64,000 nt of DNA from JBMOUD01 sp049319665 (GCF_049319665.1 NZ_JBMOUD010000009.1:124001-188000); one strand, 5' to 3'. Positions 18,460 through 27,362 are shown, numbered from the stretch's first letter. Made by a program: numbers and translations. The notes: generated from the sequence alone by a model not told the origin.

Positions 18460-19434
18460 ATGAAACCTGCCGTTTTACTATATAAAAAGATCCCTGCTGA
18501 ACAGCATGAACGTTTGCTACAACACTTTAGGGTTTATACCGCTGACGGATTAGATGCAGCAAGTCTCTCCAATTTGGACGAGATCCTGCCAGTACTCGAC
18601 GGCATTATTGGCGCGGGTGGCAAAATAGATCGTGAATTCTTGCAACAGACCCCCAAGCTGCGTGCTTTTTCCTCAATCTCGGTGGGTTACGACAATTTTG
18701 ATGTCACCGCCTTGAACGAACGTCGCATTGCATTGATGCATACGCCTTCAGTGCTCACCGAAACCGTAGCGGATAACATTATGGGATTGGTGATCGCTTC
18801 TGCACGCCGTTTTGTGGAACTCGCAGACGGCGTGAAAGCCGGTGAATGGCAAGCAAGCGTCGGCCCTGCATGGTTTGGCGTTGATGTGCATCATAAAACC
18901 ATCGGCATCTTGGGGATGGGACGCGTGGGAATGGCGCTGGCACAGCGGGCACATCATGGGTTCGGGATGTCGGTACTCTATACCGGTCGGTCACCAAAAC
19001 CTGAAGCTGACCATCGATTCAATGCGCAACATTGTGAGTTAGAAACACTACTCACCGAGTCTGATTTTGTTTGTATTACCTTGCCACTGTCACCTGAAAC
19101 CTATCATCTGATCGGTGCGGCTCAATTGGTGAAGATGAAGAAAACGGCCGTATTAGTGAATGGTGGCAGAGGAGACGTTATTGATGAAGAAGCATTGATT
19201 TCTGCTTTGGAGACCAGAACGATTTTTGCCGCTGGGCTTGATGTTTTCTCTAAAGAGCCATTACCTGTATCATCGAAATTACTAGCACTACCGAATGTTA
19301 TTGCCCTCCCCCATATTGGTTCAGCAACTCAAGAAACACGTAATAATATGGCAACATGCGCAGTAGACAATTTGATTGCTGCATTATCCGGTAATATAGA
19401 AGAGAACTGTGTTAATTCGCGGGATCTAAAATAA
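18460..19434 (+). CDS. 2-hydroxyacid dehydrogenase (GhrB-like)
   Basis: A 324-aa D-isomer-specific 2-hydroxyacid dehydrogenase, the same length as GhrB (glyoxylate/hydroxypyruvate/2-ketoaldonate reductase). Seen are the NAD(P) motif GILGMGRVGMALAQRA near residue 148 with TGRSPKP after it (favouring NADPH), NGGRGDVIDEEAL, GLDVFSKEP and the catalytic His in LPHIGSAT. The ATG at 18460 has GGGGAG upstream; an upstream in-frame GTG at 18415 is less likely. It may reduce a keto acid made in the same pathway. Confidence 0.88.
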   Translation: MKPAVLLYKKIPAEQHERLLQHFRVYTADGLDAASLSNLDEILPVLDGIIGAGGKIDREFLQQTPKLRAFSSISVGYDNFDVTALNERRIALMHTPSVLTETVADNIMGLVIASARRFVELADGVKAGEWQASVGPAWFGVDVHHKTIGILGMGRVGMALAQRAHHGFGMSVLYTGRSPKPEADHRFNAQHCELETLLTESDFVCITLPLSPETYHLIGAAQLVKMKKTAVLVNGGRGDVIDEEALISALETRTIFAAGLDVFSKEPLPVSSKLLALPNVIALPHIGSATQETRNNMATCAVDNLIAALSGNIEENCVNSRDLK

Positions 19435-19510
19435 TGATCAGCTGCTACATATGGATTTTTAGCTGAGTAATATGTAGCGAACATGGATTATCAGCAGCGT
19501 AACAAAATAA

Positions 19511-19543
19511 TCCCGCCAATGTTATACGACGGCGGGACTTTTA
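19511..19543 (+). terminator. terminator of the GhrB-like gene
   Basis: TCCCGCC/GGCGGGA with a 13-nt loop followed by CTTTTAT, 75 nt past the stop codon. Confidence 0.75.
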
Positions 19544-19547
19544 TCAG

Positions 19548-19745
19548 AACGTCATATGGAAGTTAGTTGCACCGGCATAGTTAATAACACCTATATCCGT
19601 ACCGCTGGTTTTCATCGTAGTGTTGATAACGCCGAAGTTAAGCCCGTCCACATCGTTCGAGACGTTCACAACGCCCAAGTCCATCCCTTGTACGTTATTG
19701 GCAATGATGCCCTCCTTCGACACTCAAAATACTGAGTTACTCACT
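19548..19745 (-). pseudogene. internally deleted copy of the repeat-protein gene
   Basis: From about 19548 to 19705 the sequence is nearly identical to the 3' part of the intact repeat-protein gene (21271-21535, with a piece missing in between), including the stop-proximal bases. Directly after, 19711-19745 matches the region upstream of the intact gene (22447-22481, the CTTCGACA..CAAAATACTGAGTTA segment). The copy therefore has its own upstream flank and its 3' end but lacks most of the coding part, which shows an internal deletion in a duplicated gene. No functional product is expected. Confidence 0.75.
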
Positions 19746-19798
19746 TTTAGAAGCTCATATAACATATTGATAAAAAAATATTAATCATCATATGTAAA

Positions 19799-19826
19799 AA
19801 CACCACCTTTATAAAAAGGTGGTGTA
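19799..19826 (-). terminator. terminator of the ABM gene
   Basis: CACCACCTT/AAGGTGGTG hairpin. On the minus strand it is followed by TTTTT, 55 nt past the monooxygenase gene stop. Confidence 0.8.
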
Positions 19827-19880
19827 GAGCTGCGAACTAAGACTTATGCGGACAGCAATAGCTCGCCTAAATAAAATACA

Positions 19881-20171
19881 TTAGCGAGCAATTTCGCTAA
19901 AGTGATGCTCATCATACGGTTCAGTAAGGAACGTGTTTACAACATCATTAAATGCGATCCAGTGCGGGGTTTGCTGATGTTTTTTCAACACATCTTTGTC
20001 TTTCCACAGCTCAATGAGTGCAAAGTGATTTTTATCACTTTCGTTATTCCACAGCTGGTAAAAATGACATCCATCTTCTTTATTTGACTCAACAACCATA
20101 TTGTTCAAAACAGAAAGGAATTCAGCTTTCTTGTCAGCTTTTACTTTAAAGAATACGTTTAATGTAATCAT
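19881..20171 (-). CDS. putative quinol monooxygenase (ABM domain)
   Basis: A 96-aa single-domain antibiotic biosynthesis monooxygenase/YgiN-like ferredoxin-fold protein. The pattern MITLNVFFKVKADKKAEF at the start, NKEDGCHFYQLW near residue 32 and FALIELWKDKDVLKKHQQTPHW near residue 50 is typical. These dimers act on quinols or aromatic compounds without cofactors. It is divergent from a LysR regulator gene 125 bp away, the usual layout in which the regulator controls the enzyme. Confidence 0.85.
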   Translation of the reverse strand: MITLNVFFKVKADKKAEFLSVLNNMVVESNKEDGCHFYQLWNNESDKNHFALIELWKDKDVLKKHQQTPHWIAFNDVVNTFLTEPYDEHHFSEIAR

Positions 20172-20295
20172 CTTTGCTTTCCTCTATTAATAAGAAAATT
20201 TTCTCGCGTCTGGCGACAAGGTGAAGATTACTTGACTTACACATTCACTAAAAGTAACTTATTTTCAACAAATCAATTCACAAAATGGAACACAA

Positions 20296-21129
20296 ATGAA
20301 GCTAAGATCTGCTGAAGCATTTTGTCGAGTCGTCGAATTAGGAGGAATTGGCCCCGCGGCACAAACGATGTTTTGTGTACCGTCCAATATCACTAAGATG
20401 ATAAAAGAGCTGGAGAATGAACTAAGTGAGCCCTTGTTTGAACGCTACAAAGGCAGGCTAATTGTCACACCATTTGGAAAAAGTTATTACCAAGACGTAA
20501 AGCCATTAGTCGATTTCTCGAGCGAAATAGATAAAAAATATCAAAAGAATAATGGCTACTCATCGTTAACGATCGGGGCAATAGATGTGGCCGCTGATTA
20601 CTGGTTACCGCCCAAAATACTCTCGTTTATGCAGGCTAATAATCACATTCAGGTAAACCTGATAAATGCACATTCGCGAGTGCTTGAAGAGGGACTGATT
20701 GACCGTAAGTTTGATCTGATCTTTTCAGATGGTCCGATTGAAAACCCCGAGATCACTAGTGCATTAGCATTCAAAGAAAGACTCATTTTGGTTGGCAAAC
20801 CTGATGCCGTTTCTCGCGCCCCTATCCCGCTATATACCTTTGGTAAAGAGTGTCTTTACAGCGATATGGTTACAGCCTGGCTTACTACACAACCAGTAGG
20901 TAAATACCAAATCATCATCATGGAAAGTTATCAGACAATGCTCTCTTTGGCGGAGAACCACCTTGGCATCGCCTTTATCCCAGAGCGAGTACTAGAAAAA
21001 TATTCCGCAACGCCCCTTCACCAGCAAACAGAGTCTATAGCCTGTGACGTGCATGTTGCCTGGCATCGATCTATCAAACACAAAACAATTACTACAATGT
21101 TAGATTTTATACAGATAGAACATCTGTAA
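20296..21129 (+). CDS. LysR-family transcriptional regulator
   Basis: A 277-aa LysR regulator: N-terminal winged HTH (AEAFCRVVELGGIGPAAQTMFCVPSNITKMIKEL region, residues 6-40; LFERYKGRLIVTPFG follows) and a C-terminal substrate-binding domain. It is divergent from the ABM monooxygenase gene and likely controls it in response to a small aromatic or quinone signal. It ends at a strong hairpin terminator. Confidence 0.88.
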   Translation: MKLRSAEAFCRVVELGGIGPAAQTMFCVPSNITKMIKELENELSEPLFERYKGRLIVTPFGKSYYQDVKPLVDFSSEIDKKYQKNNGYSSLTIGAIDVAADYWLPPKILSFMQANNHIQVNLINAHSRVLEEGLIDRKFDLIFSDGPIENPEITSALAFKERLILVGKPDAVSRAPIPLYTFGKECLYSDMVTAWLTTQPVGKYQIIIMESYQTMLSLAENHLGIAFIPERVLEKYSATPLHQQTESIACDVHVAWHRSIKHKTITTMLDFIQIEHL

Positions 21130-21162
21130 CTTATTCAAAAGCACTATTTTTCACCAATGAAA

Positions 21163-21209
21163 ATGCCACGCGAATGCCGATTTAAGGGCTCAACGTGGCA
21201 TCATTTTTG
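21163..21209 (+). terminator. terminator of the LysR gene
   Basis: ATGCCACG/CGTGGCAT stem with a long loop, followed by CATTTTTG. It lies between the convergent LysR and repeat-protein genes. Confidence 0.7.
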
Positions 21210-21266
21210 ATATTGCTCCTTATTTTAAGATTAATAAGAACCAAATCACTCTATATTAAACACCTA

Positions 21267-22301
21267 TCAGAACGTCATATGGAAGTTGGCAATTGGCAAT
21301 ACCGGTACCGCAGCATTCATTGCTACGTTAACCACACCAATCTGCAAACCTTCCAGATCTTCAGCAACGTTCACCAGGCCGAACTGGAAGTTAGTTGCAC
21401 CGGCATAGTTAATAATACCTATATCCGTACCGCTGGTTTTCATCGTGGTGTTGATAACGCCGAAGTTAAGCCCGTTCACATCGTTCGAGACGTTCACAAC
21501 GCCCAAGTTCATCCCTTGTACATTATTGGCAATATTAACTGCACCAAAGTTGAACCCCGTGACATCACCACTCCAGTTCAGAGCACTTATATTTGCCCCA
21601 ACCACATTGCCAGATTTATTAATCGGCGCAAAGTTTAAACCTGTAACATCACCAGAGACGTTAACGATACCGAGGTTCACACCGGTGATATTCCCCTCAC
21701 TCCAGTTGCCAAGTGCGCCGATATTGACACCTTTAACATCGCCAGTGTGATTGAGAACACTGACATTAACACCATCGGTTTTCTGCCCGGTCCAGTTAAA
21801 TGGCGCAATGTTCAGCCCTTTAACACGCCCGGTAGTGTAGTTAGCAATAGCGCCTACGTTCAGACCATACATATTACCTGATGTGGTAACTGCACCAAGG
21901 CTTACCCCGTGCACTGTGCCGGTTGCGCCGCTATAAATACCAAGGTTAACACCATCAATATCATTAACCTGATTCGCTAAGCTAAAGTTAACGCCCTGAT
22001 CATAGCCGCCGTGCCAGTTGAACAGACCAAAAGCTGCGCCGTTCATACCATTGCGGATGTGAGAACCTGAGATAAGGCCAAGCTGGAAACCGTTAAGCTG
22101 ATCCATTTCGCTGTAGCCGAGGATTGGCAAATCAAAACCGCTTACCGTTCCAGTGTCGCTATACAGGAAACTACCATGGAAACCGTTAACTTCACGGTCA
22201 GCCGGCAGATTGCCGAATGATGACACCTGGACGGGCGCAGCAACGCTTGCCGCAGAAAATATCACGCATGAGAGTAATAAACCTAATTTTGAGTATTTCA
22301 T
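21267..22301 (-). CDS. secreted LA_2272-type surface repeat protein
   Basis: A 344-aa protein with a clear signal peptide (about residues 1-22, ending AASVAA). The rest is built from some fifteen short degenerate repeats of about 16-20 residues with the core G-(V/L)-N-(L/F)-G-x-(V/I)-N, for example GVNLGIVNVSGDVTGLNF near residue 205. This is the pattern of the LA_2272/LA_2273 surface repeat family, likely a beta-solenoid or barrel. The last residue is Phe (HMTF), a common end of outer-membrane barrels. Function is unknown. A deleted second copy lies at 19548-19745, and the two flank the ABM/LysR genes. Confidence 0.78.
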   Translation of the reverse strand: MKYSKLGLLLSCVIFSAASVAAPVQVSSFGNLPADREVNGFHGSFLYSDTGTVSGFDLPILGYSEMDQLNGFQLGLISGSHIRNGMNGAAFGLFNWHGGYDQGVNFSLANQVNDIDGVNLGIYSGATGTVHGVSLGAVTTSGNMYGLNVGAIANYTTGRVKGLNIAPFNWTGQKTDGVNVSVLNHTGDVKGVNIGALGNWSEGNITGVNLGIVNVSGDVTGLNFAPINKSGNVVGANISALNWSGDVTGFNFGAVNIANNVQGMNLGVVNVSNDVNGLNFGVINTTMKTSGTDIGIINYAGATNFQFGLVNVAEDLEGLQIGVVNVAMNAAVPVLPIANFHMTF

Positions 22302-22825
22302 TTTTCATCTCAACTTTTCAGTTTTAATTAATTAAGGAAATTAATTCCTTACTGTTATTGTTTAATAATGTTCGTTTTATTCAGTCTGGTGGATGTTGAA
22401 AATAACAGAAATGAAACACACCAATGATGACTTACTATGATGCATCCCTTCGACAATCAAAATACTGAGTTATTCACTTCTTATTTATCCAAAAAATGCT
22501 TCTAGATTTTTTATGATAAGTAATAGTTACATTTCATATTCCAATGAAAAACAGATACACCGAAAATTTTTTATAAATTTAATTAAACGTGCCATTTTCA
22601 TATCTTAAAATGTTATTTATTCAATTTTATTAATTCATTAGAAATGGTGACATCATCATACCAGCCGAACCCAATCAGCAAACCACACGGCTAAGCCTGT
22701 AGATAGCCACAAAGTGTCACAATTGACAAAGAAAGCGCCGTACTAAGAGGCATTTTAAGCTACCCGTTTTATACGGCCCCGTTGGCAGAAAAACTCTTTT
22801 ACACTTGTGACAATATTGTAAATAG
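22302..22825. other. intergenic region upstream of the repeat protein
   Basis: About 520 bp, AT-rich. It holds the segment 22447-22481 that is repeated beside the deleted copy at 19711-19745. Nothing else recognisable. Confidence 0.4.
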
Positions 22826-23098
22826 GTTAGTTTTTCATCTTATTGTCGTAAAACGACGAATTATAGAGATAACGCTCCGCATCCAATCGAAAAATACACG
22901 ATTAATTCTGTTAACAATAACATTACGAGGCCAGTTGAACCCGTCCAAAATGAACTAAGAAAACAGCTGGCAAACGTTGCAACCAATGCAGCAGGTCTGG
23001 CAGGAAGCGCGGTTAGTGGTGTCATTGCAGCACCTGGCAATATCCCAAAAACTGGGCGTTATATTTTGGGTACCATTCAATCTCTTGCGGTAATTTAA
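22826..23098 (+). pseudogene. remnant of a larger gene, C-terminal part only
   Basis: A 90-codon open stretch ends in TAATG, where the TAA overlaps the ATG of the next gene. No ATG/GTG start with an RBS is available in its first half, but the translation from about residue 40 (VEPVQNELRKQLANVATNAA, then GLAGSAVSGVIAAPGNIPKT) is protein-like and low in stop-prone codons. It looks like the tail of a longer protein that lost its N-terminus; Ala/Gly-rich helices of this kind occur in type VI secretion cargo, but no family was recognised. Confidence 0.4.
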
Positions 23099-23694
23099 TG
23101 AAATTATTAACCTTTTTAATCGGCCCACGATTTTTCGAGTTATTCCTGCACGGTAAGGAAACTGAGCAGGTTATTGCGCGAAAAGATGACCAGTTATTGC
23201 AGCACTCAACTATCGAACTAGAACGTTATTTCGATAAGCCACCGCAGCAGTTACCGCGTCAAAATGCTTTTTCTCTGGCATGGGTCTTATTGCTATTTAT
23301 ACTGACATTTGCGCTAAATCTGCTGACGTTGCTGCATGTTTTACCTTCACTGTCGCCACCAGCCAGAGCAGCAGCCTTCTTCCTGCCATCGATAGTTTTT
23401 ATTATCAGCAATCTTACTGCTAGTTATCTAATTTCCCGCGGCTTTAATAGTGGCCTGACCATTTATTCTCTGGTCTATAACGGGTTGTTCGTCGCCACAA
23501 TTTTGCAACTGATAAATGTGGCGCTCTCCTGGGATACTCGCCATGTCATTTTAATGCTAATTTCTCTGGCTTTTATCCTATCCTGTCGTTCGTTGATTAA
23601 CGGAGGGTCATTTATCGTGTTTGTGCTGTATTGCCGCACGCAGCGCATCACTAGCATTGCACGTAGCCTGCGATTAAAATCACGAAACACTTAA
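23098..23694 (+). CDS. membrane protein of unknown function
   Basis: A 198-aa protein with about four TM helices (residues about 60-82, 91-112, 120-140 and 147-165) after a soluble N-terminal segment with KETEQVIARKDDQ. The ATG overlaps the stop of an upstream gene remnant (TAATG), so it was once the second gene of a coupled pair. Pairs of this kind are often effector and immunity. No family was recognised. Confidence 0.6.
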   Translation: MKLLTFLIGPRFFELFLHGKETEQVIARKDDQLLQHSTIELERYFDKPPQQLPRQNAFSLAWVLLLFILTFALNLLTLLHVLPSLSPPARAAAFFLPSIVFIISNLTASYLISRGFNSGLTIYSLVYNGLFVATILQLINVALSWDTRHVILMLISLAFILSCRSLINGGSFIVFVLYCRTQRITSIARSLRLKSRNT

Positions 23695-23798
23695 AATAGA
23701 CTTATTTTTTAACAAAGTGTGCGATATTACATCGTCAAAAAGCAAATACCTTAATAAAAATTTTAACAATTATCCTAAAGGCCGTAAAATCCTGCACC

Positions 23799-24269
23799 AT
23801 GCATAGAAATGTTTATCATGGCTCAGTGTTAAGTTGCTTTAGCCTTTCGCGAAAAAACCTCCCTTCCTGGCTGGGTATTTTCGCAATTATGATGTTGTTT
23901 ATTGGCCCAGCAGTTTCTCGAGCGCTGGACCATGGGAACACTTCTGCGCATGAAATGGCGATGGCATCAATGTCGGATGCTGATATGCACGACATGTCAA
24001 TGATGGACATGTCGCAGATGGACATGTCGCACCCTATGATGGGCGATCATGCTCATATGGCAGGTGGCATGATGATGGATGATGTGGCATGCGGCTATTG
24101 CGTGATGTTGCTACATGTTCCGTTACTCGAGCTAAAACTCCCTGCTAATATCATACTGATTAGCCTATTTTCCCGCGCTCCGCCTGAACGATATTTTGTC
24201 AAATTTGTTCCGCACGCCGTTTTAAGAGATGTTCAACCTCGCGCCCCACCTCCATATCGCCATATCTAA
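23799..24269 (+). CDS. Met/His-rich DUF2946-like protein
   Basis: A 156-aa protein. A hydrophobic N-terminal segment (residues about 23-42) acts as signal anchor, followed by a stretch (residues about 50-93) made almost wholly of Met, His, Asp and Ser, with repeats of MDMSxMDMS. The ACGYC motif near residue 97 and a hydrophobic stretch follow, as in DUF2946 proteins. Met/His clusters suggest copper binding in the periplasm. It stands 106 nt before the cytochrome bd-type oxidase genes, but these quinol oxidases have no copper centre, so the link could be to copper stress, under which bd oxidases help respiration. This is inference. Confidence 0.7.
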   Translation: MHRNVYHGSVLSCFSLSRKNLPSWLGIFAIMMLFIGPAVSRALDHGNTSAHEMAMASMSDADMHDMSMMDMSQMDMSHPMMGDHAHMAGGMMMDDVACGYCVMLLHVPLLELKLPANIILISLFSRAPPERYFVKFVPHAVLRDVQPRAPPPYRHI

Positions 24270-24375
24270 TACTCAATATGCCCTTCTGCTTGCTTTGCGG
24301 TAAGTGGACTTTTTTGCTGCGCTTTCTGCGGTAGGGATAGATGTACGCGTTATAAAATTGTTGTGAGGCCAATCA

Positions 24376-25791
24376 ATGTTTACTTTGACGGCGCTGGAGC
24401 TTGCACGTATCCAGTTCGCATTTACGGTGTCTTTTCATATTATCTTTCCGGCGATAACTATTGGTATTGCTAGCTATTTAGCAGTATTGGAAGGTCTATG
24501 GCTTAAAACTAAGCAGAGCGTTTACCGCGATCTCTATCATTTTTGGATCAAAGTATTCGCGGTCAACTTCGGTATGGGCGTGGTATCCGGCCTGGTTATG
24601 GCTTACCAGTTTGGCACTAACTGGAGCCAGTTTTCGGTCTTCGCAGGCGGTATCACCGGACCGCTTTTAACCTATGAAGTGTTAACAGCATTCTTCCTTG
24701 AAGCTGGTTTTCTGGGTGTCATGCTGTTTGGCTGGAACAGAGTGGGGCCAAAGCTACACTTCTTCGCTACTTGCATGGTGGCGCTGGGAACGATCATTTC
24801 CACCTTCTGGATACTGGCATCGAATAGTTGGATGCATACCCCGCAAGGCTATAGCATCATCAATGGCGAAGCGGTTCCTTCAGAGTGGTTAAAAGTCATT
24901 TTCAACCCATCCTTCCCCTTCCGCCTGGCTCATATGTCGACAGCGGCGTTCCTGGCATCAGCGTTCTTTATTGCCTCTTCTGCGGCATGGCACCTGCTCA
25001 AAGGCAACGATACCCCCGCCATTCGGAAAATGCTTTCAATGGCAATGTGGATGGCACTGATCGTCTCGCCGATACAAGCCTTTTTAGGCGATGCGCATGG
25101 CTTGAACACCCTGAAATATCAACCTGCAAAAATTGCGGCTATCGAAGGGCATTGGGAAAATACCGATGACAAACCCTCACCTTTAGTCTTAGTCGGCTGG
25201 CCGGATATGGAGCAAGAAAAGACTCACTTTGCACTAGAACTTCCGGCACTTGGCAGCATTATTCTGACGCACAGTCTCGATAAACAAATCCCCGCGTTAA
25301 AGACCTTCCCCAAAGAGGATCGCCCCAATTCAACGATTATTTTCTGGTCATTTAGGATCATGGTTGGGCTTGGCTTGCTGATGATACTTTCCGGTATCTG
25401 GAGTTTGTGGCTAAGGAAAAAAGGAAAACTTTATCAATCCCGACTCTTCTTGCGCTTTGTATTTTTGATGGGACCTTCCGGCCTTATTGCCATCCTCGCG
25501 GGTTGGTTTACCACAGAGATTGGGCGACAACCTTGGGTTGTTTATGGCCTGCTTCGAACCCGCGATGCCGTCTCTGCACATGGTGAGTTGCATATGAGCC
25601 TGACTCTGCTGGCTTTTATTGTCGTCTATTTCTCCGTATTCGGAGTTGGTTACGCCTACATGATGAAACTGATACGCAAAGGGCCAACAGTTCACGACGA
25701 TGGTACCGACGAGCATGGCGGCCCAGGACAACAACGTACGCCAGCGCGCCCGTTATCTGCCGTGAATGAAACATTAGACTCAAGGAGCTGA
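24376..25791 (+). CDS. cioA: cytochrome bd-type quinol oxidase subunit I (CioA type)
   Basis: A 471-aa polytopic haem protein that oxidises quinol and reduces oxygen. The first residues (LELARIQFAFTVSFHIIFPAI) carry the conserved His19-type haem b595 ligand, and GRQPWVVYGLLRTRDAVS near residue 380 is the form seen in CioA rather than E. coli CydA. The short Q loop and the length below 520 aa also point to the cyanide-insensitive branch. Complete and followed after 2 nt by subunit II. Confidence 0.92.
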   Translation: MFTLTALELARIQFAFTVSFHIIFPAITIGIASYLAVLEGLWLKTKQSVYRDLYHFWIKVFAVNFGMGVVSGLVMAYQFGTNWSQFSVFAGGITGPLLTYEVLTAFFLEAGFLGVMLFGWNRVGPKLHFFATCMVALGTIISTFWILASNSWMHTPQGYSIINGEAVPSEWLKVIFNPSFPFRLAHMSTAAFLASAFFIASSAAWHLLKGNDTPAIRKMLSMAMWMALIVSPIQAFLGDAHGLNTLKYQPAKIAAIEGHWENTDDKPSPLVLVGWPDMEQEKTHFALELPALGSIILTHSLDKQIPALKTFPKEDRPNSTIIFWSFRIMVGLGLLMILSGIWSLWLRKKGKLYQSRLFLRFVFLMGPSGLIAILAGWFTTEIGRQPWVVYGLLRTRDAVSAHGELHMSLTLLAFIVVYFSVFGVGYAYMMKLIRKGPTVHDDGTDEHGGPGQQRTPARPLSAVNETLDSRS

Positions 25792-25793
25792 AA

Positions 25794-26801
25794 ATGGGTA
25801 TTGATTTACCACTAATCTGGTTTGTTATTATTGTCTTCGGCATCTTGATGTATGTCGTTATGGATGGTTTCGACTTAGGCATTGGGCTGATCTTTCCATT
25901 GGTGAAAGACAGCGAAGATCGCGATGTCATGATGAACACCGTTGCGCCTATCTGGGATGGTAACGAAACCTGGCTTGTTCTCGGCGGCGCTGCATTATAT
26001 GGCGCGTTTCCTCTCGCCTATTCAGTTGTACTCGACGCACTCTCTATCCCCATTACAGTGATGCTTTTCGGGCTTATCTTCCGAGGCGTAGCCTTTGAAT
26101 TTCGTTTCAAAGCCAGCCCTTCCCGGCGTCACATTTGGGACAAATCGTTCTTCTGGGGATCGTTGCTTGCGACGTTTTCTCAAGGGGTCATTGTCGGTGC
26201 ATTTATTAATGGCTTTACCGTTCACAATAAGACTTATGCCGGAGGAGCGCTTGACTGGCTGACGCCCTTCACCCTTTTCTGTGGTTTTGGCCTGATGGTG
26301 GCTTATGCACTTTTGGGGGCAACCTGGCTGGTCATGAAAACAGAAGGCACGCTACAACAGCGCATGCATAATTTGTCCAAACCTCTGATGCTGTTTTTGT
26401 TGTGGGTACTTGCCGTCATTAGTATCTGGACCCCGATGGCACACCCGGAGATTGCGCAACGCTGGTTCAGCGTGCCAAATATTTTCTGGTTTATGCCGGT
26501 TCCGCTACTCGTTGCGCTGTGTACGTGGCGGTTAATCCATGCAGTCGAACGCGGTGCACATTTCTCTCCTTTCCTATTAACACTGGTATTGATCTTCTTA
26601 GGCTTTAGCGGCTTAGGGATCAGCACGTGGCCAAACATTATTCCACCGAATATCTCCTTCTGGCAGGCTTCTTCTTCGCTAGAAAGCCAAGGATTCATTT
26701 TGGTCGGTGCACTGTTCATCATCCCGATCATTCTGGCGTACACCTTCTGGAGTTACTACGTGTTTCGCGGCAAGGTCACGCCAGATCAAGGCTACCACTG
26801 A
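25794..26801 (+). CDS. cioB: cytochrome bd-type quinol oxidase subunit II (CioB type)
   Basis: A 335-aa inner-membrane protein with about eight or nine TM helices. The start motif WFVIIVFGILMYVVMDGFDL and the WDGNETWLVLGGAALYGAFP segment near residue 53 are CydB/CioB signatures. It follows subunit I with AGGAG ahead of the ATG and ends before a strong terminator; a small DUF2474 gene, the usual third partner, is found 380 bp further on. Confidence 0.93.
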   Translation: MGIDLPLIWFVIIVFGILMYVVMDGFDLGIGLIFPLVKDSEDRDVMMNTVAPIWDGNETWLVLGGAALYGAFPLAYSVVLDALSIPITVMLFGLIFRGVAFEFRFKASPSRRHIWDKSFFWGSLLATFSQGVIVGAFINGFTVHNKTYAGGALDWLTPFTLFCGFGLMVAYALLGATWLVMKTEGTLQQRMHNLSKPLMLFLLWVLAVISIWTPMAHPEIAQRWFSVPNIFWFMPVPLLVALCTWRLIHAVERGAHFSPFLLTLVLIFLGFSGLGISTWPNIIPPNISFWQASSSLESQGFILVGALFIIPIILAYTFWSYYVFRGKVTPDQGYH

Positions 26802-26816
26802 TAGAGTTTTATTCGA

Positions 26817-26851
26817 CAAAGAAAGGGGCAACACCGCGTTGCTCTTTCTTT
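26817..26851 (+). terminator. terminator of cioAB
   Basis: A long hairpin CAAAGAAAGGGGCAAC/GTTGCTCTTTCTTTG directly after cioB. Confidence 0.75.
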
Positions 26852-26878
26852 GTACCGAGGCACAACAGGAAGCATCGT

Positions 26879-27058
26879 ATGGTTGCAAAAAATGTAACGC
26901 CAAGAACGGCAACAAAAAATATTCGATTTCCGCATCTGTTAATCGCAGAAATCCAAATAGCCTTGCAGCAAGAGGGGGAGTCGAACTTCTCTGCATGGGT
27001 CATCGAAGCATGCTCGCGTCGCATAAAAGACGAACAGCACAAGGCATCAGACAGCTGA
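26879..27058 (+). CDS. YlcI/YnfO-like small protein (DUF3950, ribbon-helix-helix)
   Basis: A 59-aa protein hidden inside a longer open frame. The ATG at 26879 has AGGA 8 nt upstream. The sequence NIRFPHLLIAEIQIALQQEG followed by SNFSAWVIEACSRRIKDE matches the YlcI/YnfO family: a beta strand RFP, then helix, then FSAWVxEACxRRI, i.e. an RHH-type DNA-binding fold. The family is common near prophage and small accessory genes. Function unknown. Confidence 0.75.
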   Translation: MVAKNVTPRTATKNIRFPHLLIAEIQIALQQEGESNFSAWVIEACSRRIKDEQHKASDS

Positions 27059-27180
27059 TAATGAACAATTTGTAATTTGTGCCTAATCGCACCAATTCAA
27101 CATTATCACGGTTAACATAAATCACACTCTCACCTACTGCGAAGACCGCTGCGCATAGAGGTGAGAGTTTGGAGATGCGA

Positions 27181-27354
27181 ATGAAACCAAAAATTCAAAA
27201 AATGGATATCGGCACCCTTCCCTCTGGAAAGGGACGTTGGTGGAAAAAAATGTTTTGGCTGGTAGTGATCTACCTGGGCAGTATTCTAACGTTATTTGCC
27301 ATAGCCAGTATTTTCCGCCTCTTCATGTCAGCTGCCGGAATGAAAACGCATTAA
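27181..27354 (+). CDS. DUF2474 family protein, copy 1
   Basis: A 57-aa single-TM protein: charged N-terminus (MKPKIQKMDIGTLPSGKGRW), then a TM helix and RLFMSAAGM at the end, the hallmark of DUF2474 proteins that accompany CioAB-type oxidases and are likely a CydX-like small subunit. The start at 27181 has GGAG 6 nt upstream. It is separated from cioB by a terminator and the YlcI-like gene, so it has its own promoter. A paralogue lies at 28605. Confidence 0.8.
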   Translation: MKPKIQKMDIGTLPSGKGRWWKKMFWLVVIYLGSILTLFAIASIFRLFMSAAGMKTH

Positions 27355-27362
27355 TGAACACT

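Noticed and set aside
21445..21750. 101-codon plus-strand frame opposite the repeat protein
   Set aside because: Periodic shadow of the GVNLG-type repeats on the other strand.
23816..24025. 69-codon minus-strand frame
   Set aside because: Antisense shadow of the Met/His-rich coding repeats.
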